From IMG/VR virus record IMGVR_UViG_3300047310_000475, positions 1 through 23,768 of that record: a stretch of 23,768 nucleotides of DNA; one strand, 5' to 3'. Under the pieces are notes generated by a model. That model had not been told where the DNA came from and searched no databases. It worked only from the letters and a program-made list of their open reading frames with translations. This DNA is from a virus. A program made the translations under genes and the position numbers. Numbering within the stretch: position 1 is the first letter of the stretch; every line of letters starts with the position of its first letter. Positions 5,235 to 12,749 of this stretch are shown in pieces.

Positions 5235-7456
5235 ACCTCGGCTCGCGCCTCTCCTCGGCGATCGGCACGCTGTTCGGATTCCCCAAGTCGACGGACGGCG
5301 GCGTCATGCCGAACTTCCGGCCGACGCTGATCGGGAAGCCCTACTACCTCGACCCGATCATCTGGGACCACGCCAAGGCGGTGAAGCTCGTCTCGACCAT
5401 CCGCGCCTGCATCCTCCGGAAGTCGAACGACATGGCCGCCCAGCCGGTGGTGATCGAGAAGGAGACCTCGGCGGGCTGGGAGCCGGTCAAGCGCGACAAG
5501 GGCAACATCATGGACGTCTGGCACGGCGGGAACCCTCGCCAGACCGGGCGCGAGGTGATCCGCGACTACCACGCCAACTTCCTGACTCACGGCAACGCCT
5601 ACATGGTCGCGGAGACGTTCGGCTTCAAGGTGCCGAAGGAGCTGTGGGTGATGCCGAGCCACCTGGTGCGCGTGATCCCGGGCGAGCGCCGCATGCCGGC
5701 GGCCTACATCTTCAGCCGCGGCGGCAGCACGGGCGGCGGCTCTTCCGGGCTCTTCGGCTCGATGGCCGTCGCGATCCCGGCCGAGAACGTGATCCCCTGG
5801 CACGACTACCAGCCGGAGGACGAGCCGATCGGCGTCTCGCCGCTGGACTCGATCCAGCTCCAGTACGAGACGCGCTACGACCTGATGCGGCTGTTCCAGA
5901 AGGTGATCCGCGCCGGTGGCGTGGGCGCCGGCTACTTCTCGGTGCCGCAGCCGGCGAACGGCGTGCCGGTTGTGATGACCGCGGAGGAGAAGAAGGCCGT
6001 GGGCGAGCAGCTGAAGCTCATGCGCCAGAAGTTCGACGTGCCGACCATCCTCGACATGCTGCACTTCGAGAAGATGGGGCTGACGATGTCCGAACTCCAG
6101 TTCGTCGAGAACATGCGCATCGCGGACGCCGACATCTGTCGCGCGCTCGGCGTGCCCCCGTGGCTCGTCAACATCCGCGAGACATCGAGCGGGACGGGGC
6201 GCACGGGCGACCTGGCGCAGGCCGAGGAGCGCGGCTACTGGCAGAACCTCCGGACCGAACTCGAAATGCGCGACGCCCTCCTGACCGAGAAGCTGGGGCC
6301 GATGTTCAAGGAGGACAACATCCGCTTCCGGACGGACTTGGCGAACGTGCCGGCGCTGAACCAGCCGCTCCTGAACTCGGCGCAGCAGATCGTGGCGCTG
6401 ACCGGGCGGCCGGTGTTCACGGTGAACGAGATCCGCACGCTCTCGGGCCAGCCGCGGATCGAAGACCCGAGCGCGGACGAGTTGGCCGAGCAGAAGACGG
6501 CGGCGCCGTTCGGGCAGCAGGACCAGACCGGCGAGGTGGCGGGCGATGGGGCGAAGACCAAGCCGGCGGACACGAAGCCCGCTCCCGAGCCGGGCTCGAA
6601 GGCGAAGCGCCTGATCGACACGCCCGAGCGGACCATGCGCTGGCGGAAGCAGGACAAGCTGATGAAGCGCTACGAGCGGAAGTTCGCCGCGGCGTTCGTC
6701 GGGCTGATCCGCGACCGGAAGAAGAAGCTCCTCTCGCGGCTCGAGGCGGGGGCGCTCCGGGCGTTGAAGGGGAAGCGCACGATCGACCTCGAGGAACTGT
6801 TCGCCCCCGAGCCTGACGACGAGGCGAACATCCACGCGATCTACGAGAGCCTGATCGCCGAGCGAGGTGCCGAGGCTGCGCGCGAGATCGCGCTCGAGCT
6901 CGAAGTCAACCTGAAGACGCAGACGGTCGCCCGGTTCATCAAGATCCGCGAGAACTACGGGCTGACCGGCTCCATGGATACGCTGATGCAGGAAGTGCGG
7001 GCGACGCTCGCCGAGGGCGTGACGCTGAATGAGTCGCTCTCGCAGCTGACCGCCCGCGTCGCCGAGAAGCTGGACGAGGCAGAGCAGGGTCGCGCGTTGA
7101 CCATCGCGCGCACGGAGACGCTCTCGGCCTACAACTTCGCCGGCGTCGAGGCATGGCGCCAGTCGGGCGACGTCGAGGAGCTGGAATGGCTCTCGGCGAG
7201 GGATGAGGCCGTGCGCCCGGCGCACGCCGATGCGGATGGCGAGGTCGCCGGCATCAACGATGGCTTCGACGTGGACGGCGAGACGCTCGAATACCCGGGC
7301 GACCCTAACGGCTCGCCGGAGAACGTCATCAACTGCCGCTGCGTGGCCATCCCCGTCGTCTCCGAGCGCGCCATGCGCCGCCGCGGGCTCGAGGTCTACT
7401 TCCCGAGCAAGAACGGGCACGCGAAGCCGACGAACCGGCTGGCGGGGGTGCTGTGA
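5231..7456 (+). CDS. Portal protein fused to Mu F-like head morphogenesis domain
   Basis: This 741-aa protein combines two head proteins. Residues 1 to about 420 match the HK97-type portal layout, the ring at the capsid vertex through which DNA passes: an early Ile-Arg-Ala-Cys-Ile helix, Thr-His-Gly-Asn-Ala-Tyr near residue 120, and Gly-Val-Pro-Pro-Trp-Leu near 310. A charged linker with Lys, Pro and Asp (about 420-480) leads to a basic helical segment and then a Mu F-like domain (about 570-720) with Ala-Arg-Thr-Glu-Thr at 626-630 and the hallmark Asn-Cys-Arg-Cys at 701-704. In many phages these are separate genes. The start at GTG 5231 overlaps the glycosyltransferase stop. No frameshift or truncation is seen. 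Confidence 0.92.
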   Translation: MNLGSRLSSAIGTLFGFPKSTDGGVMPNFRPTLIGKPYYLDPIIWDHAKAVKLVSTIRACILRKSNDMAAQPVVIEKETSAGWEPVKRDKGNIMDVWHGGNPRQTGREVIRDYHANFLTHGNAYMVAETFGFKVPKELWVMPSHLVRVIPGERRMPAAYIFSRGGSTGGGSSGLFGSMAVAIPAENVIPWHDYQPEDEPIGVSPLDSIQLQYETRYDLMRLFQKVIRAGGVGAGYFSVPQPANGVPVVMTAEEKKAVGEQLKLMRQKFDVPTILDMLHFEKMGLTMSELQFVENMRIADADICRALGVPPWLVNIRETSSGTGRTGDLAQAEERGYWQNLRTELEMRDALLTEKLGPMFKEDNIRFRTDLANVPALNQPLLNSAQQIVALTGRPVFTVNEIRTLSGQPRIEDPSADELAEQKTAAPFGQQDQTGEVAGDGAKTKPADTKPAPEPGSKAKRLIDTPERTMRWRKQDKLMKRYERKFAAAFVGLIRDRKKKLLSRLEAGALRALKGKRTIDLEELFAPEPDDEANIHAIYESLIAERGAEAAREIALELEVNLKTQTVARFIKIRENYGLTGSMDTLMQEVRATLAEGVTLNESLSQLTARVAEKLDEAEQGRALTIARTETLSAYNFAGVEAWRQSGDVEELEWLSARDEAVRPAHADADGEVAGINDGFDVDGETLEYPGDPNGSPENVINCRCVAIPVVSERAMRRRGLEVYFPSKNGHAKPTNRLAGVL

Positions 7457-7818
7457 GCCGAGCGAAGACCTATCGGACGACGGCCGCCCATTTCGCGATC
7501 TTCAAGCGCGAGGTCGAGCGCTGCGTCAAGCGCTGGGGCATCACCGAGTGGCGGCTGCATGTCCTGCACGAGGGTGAGCGGCATCCCGAAGCGAGTTTCG
7601 CATCCGGCGAGGAGAGCCGTGGCGCGGCTATCCGGATGAGCCGGACGTGGCAGAACAAGCCAACGGCGGCGGAGATCAAATGGACCGCTCGCCACGAGGC
7701 CACGCACTTCCTGCTGGCCCCGCTCTACGACGCCGCCACGTCCAGATATATCTCGCAGGCGAAGATGATAGAGGCGAACGAGTCGGTCTGCGAGCGCGTG
7801 GAGAAGCTCCTGCCATGA
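7453..7818 (+). CDS. Small zinc-metallopeptidase-like protein (HExxH)
   Basis: This 121-aa protein starts at GTG 7453 (GTGA overlap with the portal fusion). It has His81-Glu82-Ala-Thr-His85, the zinc-binding HExxH helix, preceded by Lys-Trp-Thr-Ala-Arg. A C-terminal acidic helix includes Glu107, Glu110 and Glu114; Glu110, 25 residues after His85, is a reasonable third ligand as in gluzincins. The size suits the minimal catalytic domain of SprT- or M78-like proteins, but no exact family is claimed. A role in virion maturation or in cleaving a host protein is inferred only from location. It is followed by a coupled zinc-ribbon gene. Confidence 0.72.
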   Translation: MSRAKTYRTTAAHFAIFKREVERCVKRWGITEWRLHVLHEGERHPEASFASGEESRGAAIRMSRTWQNKPTAAEIKWTARHEATHFLLAPLYDAATSRYISQAKMIEANESVCERVEKLLP

Positions 7819-8006
7819 GAACGCTCGAGCGCGGCTCGCGCCTCGCGAAGGACGGCAAGCGGACCATGCTGGTGCGCTGCCCGAACATGGCGTGCCAGGC
7901 GGACGTGGTCGTGAACCTCAACGCGGACCGCGCGCATTGCAGCTACTGCGGGAACGACTGGCCATGGGGCAAGACCGCGCTCCTGCGCGGGACTCGGAGG
8001 GCGTGA
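7815..8006 (+). CDS. 63-aa zinc-ribbon protein
   Basis: Starts at ATG 7815 by ATGA overlap with the metallopeptidase-like gene. Cys22-x4-Cys27 and Cys42-x2-Cys45 form two knuckles separated by a short beta segment, the layout of a rubredoxin-like or zinc-ribbon fold; Arg-Cys-Pro-Asn and Tyr-Cys-Gly-Asn are the typical surroundings. No catalytic domain is attached. Zinc ribbons of this size usually mediate protein or nucleic-acid contacts. Its partner is unknown; coupling to the HExxH gene suggests they work together or are at least co-translated. Confidence 0.7.
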   Translation: MRTLERGSRLAKDGKRTMLVRCPNMACQADVVVNLNADRAHCSYCGNDWPWGKTALLRGTRRA

Positions 8007-8008
8007 AG

Positions 8009-8752
8009 GTGGAAAAGCAGCTGATCCGGCGCGTGACGGGCGGGAAGTTCGAGAAGCGCGCGAACCTAGAGGTCTCGGACGTGGACCTGGGGCTGATCGC
8101 GCAGCAGGTGCCGGACGGCTTCTCCGCTCCGACCGCGACCGACGTCTACACCGCCTCGGCGCTCGTCTGTAACGACCTGATCGACAGCTATTCGACCCGG
8201 TTCACGCTCACGGCCCTCCAGCAGATCGTGCAACTCCTGCCGGGCGCCAACGTGATGCGGAACCACAACGAATACGCCTCCGATGACCTGCCGATCGCCC
8301 GCTGCTACGCGGCCGAGCTGGTGCAGCAGGCGGACGGCTGGTACGTGCGCGCCAAGTTCTACTGGGAGCGCGGGACGGACTGCGGCGAGGAGATGGGGCG
8401 GAAGATCGCGCTCGGGATCTGGCGCGAGGTATCGCTCTCCTGGTGGATGCGCTCGTTCACGAACTCGGTCACAGGGACCGACTTCGACGACGCGCCGGGG
8501 AGCTACGCCGGGCAGGAACTGCCGGACGGCCAGACGGTGGTCGGTGTGATGGACGACGTGGTCGAGGTGAACGAGTTCTCGGTCGTCGCCCGCGGTGGGC
8601 AGTTGAACACGAGCATGAACCCGGCGAACCGGAAGGACGGGATGCCGGACGTGCTGGAGCTGGTCTCCGCAGCGCGCGCGAGGGCGAAGCAGCCGCAGCT
8701 GCCCGATCCGCGCGAGGCGTGGGGGCCGTTGTGGATCGAGGGAGCAGCGTAG
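8009..8752 (+). CDS. Prohead (capsid maturation) protease
   Basis: This 247-aa protein is a diverged S78-type prohead protease, which trims scaffold or capsid N-termini during head maturation. GTG 8009 is chosen because GGAGGG (7996-8001) is about 7 nt upstream; GTG 8003, which would overlap the previous stop, is too close to that site but possible. His86 in Met-Arg-Asn-His-Asn, followed about eight residues later by Pro-Ile-Ala-Arg, matches the family's His plus Pro-x-Gly-Arg strand. Ser142 in Glu-Val-Ser-Leu-Ser-Trp matches the catalytic serine strand. A later Val-Val-Glu-Val-Asn-Glu-Phe-Ser-Val-Val strand matches the family's last core strand. It sits directly before the capsid gene, as usual. 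Confidence 0.82.
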   Translation: MEKQLIRRVTGGKFEKRANLEVSDVDLGLIAQQVPDGFSAPTATDVYTASALVCNDLIDSYSTRFTLTALQQIVQLLPGANVMRNHNEYASDDLPIARCYAAELVQQADGWYVRAKFYWERGTDCGEEMGRKIALGIWREVSLSWWMRSFTNSVTGTDFDDAPGSYAGQELPDGQTVVGVMDDVVEVNEFSVVARGGQLNTSMNPANRKDGMPDVLELVSAARARAKQPQLPDPREAWGPLWIEGAA

Positions 8753-8902
8753 AGCGGTAGCAGTCCGTGGTGCGGTCATGCCCCGCGCCTGGAGTCGAGA
8801 GCCGGAGAGAAACCGGCACAGGTGCGCCCCGTCTGGGGCGTGGGGCTAGCGGGCACGGGACAGGATGTCCCGAAGGCCAGCACACACGGAGGTGTGGGAA
8901 AG
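8753..8902 (+). promoter_or_regulatory. Hairpin-rich leader of the major capsid gene
   Basis: This 150-nt gap holds three consecutive hairpins: GCCGG (8801-8805) / CCGGC (8813-8817); CGCCCC (8825-8830) / GGGGCG (8835-8840) with loop GTCT; and CGGGACA-GGA-TGTCCCG (8856-8872). The Shine-Dalgarno GGAGGT (8888-8893) follows, 9 nt before the start codon. No known riboswitch or ribozyme core was recognised. The position suits transcript stabilisation, RNA processing or translational control of the most highly expressed structural gene; that is an inference. Confidence 0.5.
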
Positions 8903-10465
8903 ATGCCGAAGGTCGAGTTCAAGCACACGGGCAAGCCTCAGAATCAGCAGGAACTGGTCGAGCACATCGAGGACATCCGCTCGGCGGTGCTGGCCGGCGG
9001 CACGGCGACGGACGAGGCGCTCGAGCGCGTGGCCTCGGACCTGAAGGCCGGCTACGAGTCGGTGGACGAGGCGAAGAAGACGCGCAAGCGCGTCGACGAG
9101 CTCGAGGAGATGGTCAAGGTTCTCCACGAGTCGGGCCGCGTCCACGGCGACGACAAGATCGAGCGGCAGCTCCGCTCGCTCCCGATCGTCCACAAGGTCG
9201 AGAAGGACGAGGACTTCCGCGGCAAGATGACGCCGCCGGGCTTCAACCTGATGGCCCTGTCGCGGAAGGAACTGAAGCTCTACCTCTCGGGCGAGGCGCT
9301 CGAGTGGGCGATCCGGTTCCGGCGCCTGAACAACATGGCGCGCTCGGCTCACGACGTCATCTCGCTCCTCTGCGAGGAGAAGCCGGAGCGGCGCGAGGCG
9401 TACAACCGCGCAGGCGGCATCAAGGGCCTGCCGCTCTGGGGCGCGCTTCAGGAGTGCTACAAGCAGGGCGCTCGTGCGCTCTCGACAGGCGGCGCCGCGA
9501 CCGGCGCCGAGTGGATCCCGACCGGCTACTCGGCGGAGAAGTTCGACGACGTCCGCGACCTGCTGGAGCTCGCGAACAACTTCCGCTGGATCCCGATGCC
9601 CATGAACCCCTACGTCCTGCCGACGTTGATCGGGTTCATGAAGGCATACGTGATCCCCGAGGCCAACAACAACACGCTCGGCTCGAACACGATCTTCACG
9701 GCGAGCGACTTCACGACCGCGAACCGGACGATCACGGCGAAGAAGCTCGCCACGATCTCCTACTTCTCGCCCGAAGAGGAGCAGGACAGCATCATCCCCC
9801 TGCTCCCGACCTACGACGAGGAGCAGAACTACGCGCAGGCGGTGGGGCTCGACCAGGCGGTCCTGAACGGGCAGCTGACGTCCACGATCGACACCGGCGC
9901 GGTCCCCGCCTCGACGGATCCGGCCGGCAACTTCGACGGGCTCCGCTGGGCGGCGCAGCAGGTGGGCGGGCAGGTCGACCTGTCGGCCGGCCTCACCCCC
10001 GAGAAGCTCGCGGCCATGATCCAGGCGATGGGCAAGTACGCGAACCCGCGTGACTGCAAGTACGTGACCGGGTACGTGGGCCTGGCGAAGGCGCTCGTGC
10101 TGAAGGACGGCAACGGCAACCTCGTCTACCTGACGAGGGAGCACGCGGGTGAGGCGGCGACGCTCTTCACCGGCACGGTCGGCGTCCTCATGGGCTACCC
10201 GCTCGTCATCGCCGGCGTCTACCCGGGCAACATGAACGCGAACGGGATCATCGACGGCGCGGTGACCACGAAGACGGGGATCCTGCTCGTCAACACGCGC
10301 CCGTGGATCGGTGGCAACCGGCTCGGCATCGAGGTCGATGTGGACCGCAGCGAGCGGTTCTCCTACGACCAGGTGGGCATCCGCTCGAAGCAGCGCGTGG
10401 CTTTCAAGTCGCTGCTCGTGCCGTCAGCCGCGAAGCCGTTCGTGATCGCCGGAGTCGGCCTCTAG
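8903..10465 (+). CDS. Major capsid protein (HK97 fold)
   Basis: This 520-aa protein forms the icosahedral shell. The start at ATG 8903 is supported by a strong GGAGGT 9 nt upstream. Residues about 10-95 are charged and heptad-like, the coiled-coil delta or scaffolding region normally removed by the prohead protease encoded upstream. The remainder has the HK97-type order: a Gly/Ala-rich entry (Gly-Gly-Ala-Ala-Thr-Gly-Ala-Glu-Trp-Ile-Pro), a long spine-helix region, a Gln-Ala-Val-Leu-Asn-Gly segment typical of the protein's middle, a Leu-Met-Gly-Tyr-Pro-Leu-Val turn, and a late Glu-Val-Asp-Val-Asp-Arg-Ser-Glu-Arg-Phe strand. Length is on the large side for an HK97-type capsid but normal with a fused scaffold. 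Confidence 0.93.
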   Translation: MPKVEFKHTGKPQNQQELVEHIEDIRSAVLAGGTATDEALERVASDLKAGYESVDEAKKTRKRVDELEEMVKVLHESGRVHGDDKIERQLRSLPIVHKVEKDEDFRGKMTPPGFNLMALSRKELKLYLSGEALEWAIRFRRLNNMARSAHDVISLLCEEKPERREAYNRAGGIKGLPLWGALQECYKQGARALSTGGAATGAEWIPTGYSAEKFDDVRDLLELANNFRWIPMPMNPYVLPTLIGFMKAYVIPEANNNTLGSNTIFTASDFTTANRTITAKKLATISYFSPEEEQDSIIPLLPTYDEEQNYAQAVGLDQAVLNGQLTSTIDTGAVPASTDPAGNFDGLRWAAQQVGGQVDLSAGLTPEKLAAMIQAMGKYANPRDCKYVTGYVGLAKALVLKDGNGNLVYLTREHAGEAATLFTGTVGVLMGYPLVIAGVYPGNMNANGIIDGAVTTKTGILLVNTRPWIGGNRLGIEVDVDRSERFSYDQVGIRSKQRVAFKSLLVPSAAKPFVIAGVGL

Positions 10466-10481
10466 GCCAGTAGATCGCAGA

Positions 10482-10518
10482 GGGCGGGTTCGGCGCGGCA
10501 TGGGCGCCGGACTCGCCC
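10482..10518 (+). other. 15-bp stem-loop just after the capsid gene
   Basis: The arms 10482-10496 and 10504-10518 pair along 15 positions, 13 of them Watson-Crick and two G-U wobbles, around the 7-nt loop GGCATGG. It starts 17 nt after the capsid stop. No T-tract follows, so a standard intrinsic terminator is unlikely. The wobble pairs suggest that RNA, not DNA, structure is selected. Protection of the capsid mRNA 3' end or partial attenuation of downstream genes is plausible. Confidence 0.65.
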
Positions 10519-10551
10519 GAAGCGGTTCCCACAGGAATCGGAGGGCGAGTC

Positions 10552-10731
10552 ATGCCGAAGGTGCGAAACGTCAGCCACGGGATCTACGCGGACGGGAAGC
10601 TGTTCGTGGAGCCCGGGGAAGTGATCGAGGTGAAGGAAGAGCAGGCGAAGTACCTCTGCGACGAGCAGACGGCCGGGAAGTTCGAGCGCGTCGTGGACGA
10701 GAAGCCCGCTGCGGCCGGGGGCGCTCGGTAG
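10552..10731 (+). CDS. 59-aa small head-region protein
   Basis: Starts at ATG 10552 with GGAGGG (10540-10545) 6 nt upstream. The product is short and charged, with a beta-like N-terminus (Tyr-Ala-Asp-Gly-Lys-Leu-Phe-Val-Glu-Pro-Gly-Glu), a Lys/Glu helix around Glu-Glu-Gln-Ala-Lys-Tyr-Leu, and a flexible Pro/Ala/Gly tail. Genes of this size between the capsid and first connector are common and often encode small accessory head proteins; no specific family or function is claimed. It lies 3 nt before the next gene's start. Confidence 0.6.
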   Translation: MPKVRNVSHGIYADGKLFVEPGEVIEVKEEQAKYLCDEQTAGKFERVVDEKPAAAGGAR

Positions 10732-10734
10732 CGA

Positions 10735-11580
10735 ATGCTCTTCCAGACCCCGCACGCATTCATCGATACGGCCCAACTCATGGCGCGCATGAAGCGCCTG
10801 GAGGGCGCCGAGGACGACATCGAGCAGCGGCTGCTCGATGCGGTGAATGCGGCTACCCACTGGATGGAGCGGACGACGCGCCGGCGACTCCGGGCGCGGA
10901 ACTACCGGACCGCGGTGACGATCTCGGGGTCCGCCTCGAACGCCGATGCCACGGTGACCATGGCGACGGCGCTCGCGCGGGTGGGGGACGACGTCATCGG
11001 GGTCGGGATCGAGCCGGGCTCGCAGGTGCTGAGCATCACCGACAGCGGGCATCTTGAACTGACGCGGAACGTGACGGCGGCTATCAACAACGGCAGCCTG
11101 ACATTCGGCTCGATGCCGCTCTCGATCGACGTCTCGCGGAACCTCGAAGCCTACTCGCCCTACGTGCGCGGGCAGTCGCAGATCTGGCTCCCGGAGCATC
11201 CGCTCGTCACCGTCTTCGGGCTCTACTCGCTCGACCTGGACGGGAACCGGACGGCGCTCGATACGACCGGCGCGCGGTTCGACTACGCGACCGGCCGGAT
11301 CATCCTGACGCACGACATCTTCACCTCCGGGCGGCTGGAGATCCAGGCGGAGGTGCGGGCCGGCTACACGCCGCCGACCGCGACCGATCTCGGGAACGAC
11401 GCATGGTACTCGCTGGAAGCGATCGCGTTCCGGGCGGCAGAGATCTACTTCATGGACGCGCTCAACATCCGCGGCCGGGTGGACAGCCTGAACGCTGGGG
11501 GCGCCTCGGCTAGCTTCGGTGCGGCCTCGATGCCGGCGGACCTGATTTCGGCGATCACGCCGTTCTGCCGGAGGTGGTGA
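10735..11580 (+). CDS. Head-tail connector (adaptor, gp6-like) with an inserted domain
   Basis: This 281-aa protein probably forms the ring that docks under the portal. The N-terminal helix region, with Leu-Leu-Asp-Ala-Val-Asn-Ala-Ala and Thr-Arg-Arg-Arg-Leu near residues 34-52, matches the family's first helices. The later Leu-Pro-Glu-His-Pro-Leu-Val-Thr-Val segment and the C-terminal Ala-x-x-Tyr-Phe helix fit the rest. It is longer than a minimal connector because residues about 62-128 form an extra beta-rich module, with Gly-x-Gly-Ile-Glu-Pro-Gly-Ser-Gln-Val and Leu-Glu-Leu-Thr-Arg-Asn-Val-Thr. Similar Gly-Ile-Pro-x-Gly-Thr modules recur in phage structural proteins. ATG 10735 follows the previous stop by 3 nt. 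Confidence 0.75.
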   Translation: MLFQTPHAFIDTAQLMARMKRLEGAEDDIEQRLLDAVNAATHWMERTTRRRLRARNYRTAVTISGSASNADATVTMATALARVGDDVIGVGIEPGSQVLSITDSGHLELTRNVTAAINNGSLTFGSMPLSIDVSRNLEAYSPYVRGQSQIWLPEHPLVTVFGLYSLDLDGNRTALDTTGARFDYATGRIILTHDIFTSGRLEIQAEVRAGYTPPTATDLGNDAWYSLEAIAFRAAEIYFMDALNIRGRVDSLNAGGASASFGAASMPADLISAITPFCRRW

Positions 11581-11581
11581 C

Positions 11582-12226
11582 GTGATCGGCGTCGCGGTCT
11601 CCGGGGCTGAGAAGGTGCTCGCGAACCTGAACCGGGCGGTGGCCGAGGTCCGCAGTCAGGGCGAAGCGTCCATGCGCGAGGCCACGCTGTTCGTGCGCAG
11701 GCTCCTGACGCTGGAACTCACGGGCCCCGAGTCGCGCGATGCCTTCTGGGGGAAGGTCGGCTCCAAGGGCATGGGCCTCTCGGTCAGGAGCGGGAAGACG
11801 CGCGCGAGCCTGACGCCCGGGACGCGGGTCTACCGCGAGGGGACGACTGTCGTCGGCGTCATCGGCTCGGCCGAGCCGCACCTGAAGCTCCACGAGGACG
11901 GCGCCACGGTCTCCGGGACGAGCCCCAAGGGCTATCTCCGCATCCCGACAGCCGCGGCGCAAACGCCTGCCGGGGTGGACCGCTACAGCGGCCGCTCGGC
12001 TCGCGACATCCCGGGCGCGTTCATCCTGAAGAGCAAGACCGGGAACCTGTGGATCGCGCTCCGGAACGGGAAGCGCGGTGCGCTGACGCTCCTCTATCTC
12101 CTGAAGAAGTCGGCGACCCTGCGGCCGCGGCACATCTTCGCGCGCGTGCGCGACCAGGCGCAGCCCGAGGTCGTGAAGATCACGGATGAGACGATCTCGG
12201 CGATCGTTCGGAAGGCGAACACGTGA
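11582..12226 (+). CDS. Tail-completion / HK97 gp10-like protein
   Basis: This 214-aa protein lies between the connector and the tail terminator candidate. GTG 11582 is preceded by GGAGG (11570-11574), 7 nt away. The first 60 residues are a helical Ala/Arg/Glu segment. A beta-rich core follows, containing Gly-Ser-Ala-Glu-Pro-His-Leu-Lys-Leu-His-Glu-Asp-Gly near residue 100; this resembles the ending seen in HK97 gp10-type proteins (a residue pattern like Tyr-x-x-x-Glu-x-Gly). The C-terminus has a Pro-Arg-His-Ile-Phe-Ala-Arg-Val helix, again usual for the group. The role, closing or completing the neck and tail, is inferred from order and pattern. Confidence 0.65.
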   Translation: MIGVAVSGAEKVLANLNRAVAEVRSQGEASMREATLFVRRLLTLELTGPESRDAFWGKVGSKGMGLSVRSGKTRASLTPGTRVYREGTTVVGVIGSAEPHLKLHEDGATVSGTSPKGYLRIPTAAAQTPAGVDRYSGRSARDIPGAFILKSKTGNLWIALRNGKRGALTLLYLLKKSATLRPRHIFARVRDQAQPEVVKITDETISAIVRKANT

Positions 12227-12711
12227 CCGCGCGCAACCAAGCGATGATGAATCGCGTCGCGGACGCGCTGCTCCTGAACCTGCAGGCGATCGGGAATCCG
12301 AGCGCCACGCTCTCGTGGCTCACCTCGCCCAAGACGGCGCAGCGGGGCTTCTCGGTCGATCTCACGGCGTTGGCGAAGCCGGGCATCTTCCTCTTGTCGC
12401 AGGGCTGGGGCCCGAACGAACCGATCATGCTGATCGGCGGGAACCTGACAGCGCGCGTCGAGGCGAAGTTCACGGTCCTCTGCGTGATCGACAGCCCGAT
12501 GCTGAGCCGAGACGCCGAGCAGCGATTGAACAACCTCGCCTCGGACGTCATCAACGCGGTCTACCTCGACTACCAGCTCGGCACGCTCCTGGACAGCGGC
12601 TACCTGACGGTCACCGGCTACCAGCCGCAGGTCGAGCTGTCGAACAACTCATGGTCGGTCGCCTCGGTGGACGTACTGGCCACATGGCTCTGGGACACGA
12701 CGAACCCGTAG
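12223..12711 (+). CDS. Putative tail terminator protein
   Basis: This 162-aa protein starts at GTG 12223 (GTGA overlap). Its place, between the gp10-like gene and the tail tube, its length, and its alternating helix-strand pattern suit the tail terminator that caps the tail tube and joins it to the head. The C-terminal half has successive strands (Leu-Thr-Val-Thr-Gly-Tyr, then Val-Ala-Ser-Val-Asp-Val-Leu-Ala-Thr-Trp-Leu), as in tail terminators. There is no diagnostic motif, so the call rests on gene order. Confidence 0.6.
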   Translation: MTARNQAMMNRVADALLLNLQAIGNPSATLSWLTSPKTAQRGFSVDLTALAKPGIFLLSQGWGPNEPIMLIGGNLTARVEAKFTVLCVIDSPMLSRDAEQRLNNLASDVINAVYLDYQLGTLLDSGYLTVTGYQPQVELSNNSWSVASVDVLATWLWDTTNP

Positions 12712-12749
12712 GCAATGAGCGCGGCGCTCGCCGCGGGGAGGAGTAGAAC
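12712..12749 (+). promoter_or_regulatory. Hairpin and strong ribosome binding site before the tail tube gene
   Basis: A small stem GCGGC (12721-12725) / GCCGC (12730-12734) with loop GCTC is followed by GGGAGGAG (12736-12743), 6 nt before ATG 12750. This is one of the few non-overlapping junctions in the operon and has one of the strongest Shine-Dalgarno sequences, consistent with independent, high-level translation of the abundant tube protein. Confidence 0.5.

Noticed and set aside
8753-8902. Known riboswitch or self-cleaving ribozyme before the capsid gene
   Set aside because: I looked for hammerhead, HDV, glycine, cobalamin and TPP core sequences by eye and found no convincing match.
10482-10518. 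Rho-independent terminator after the capsid gene
   Set aside because: The stem is strong but no T-tract follows, and co-directional structural genes continue at once; kept as an RNA structure only.
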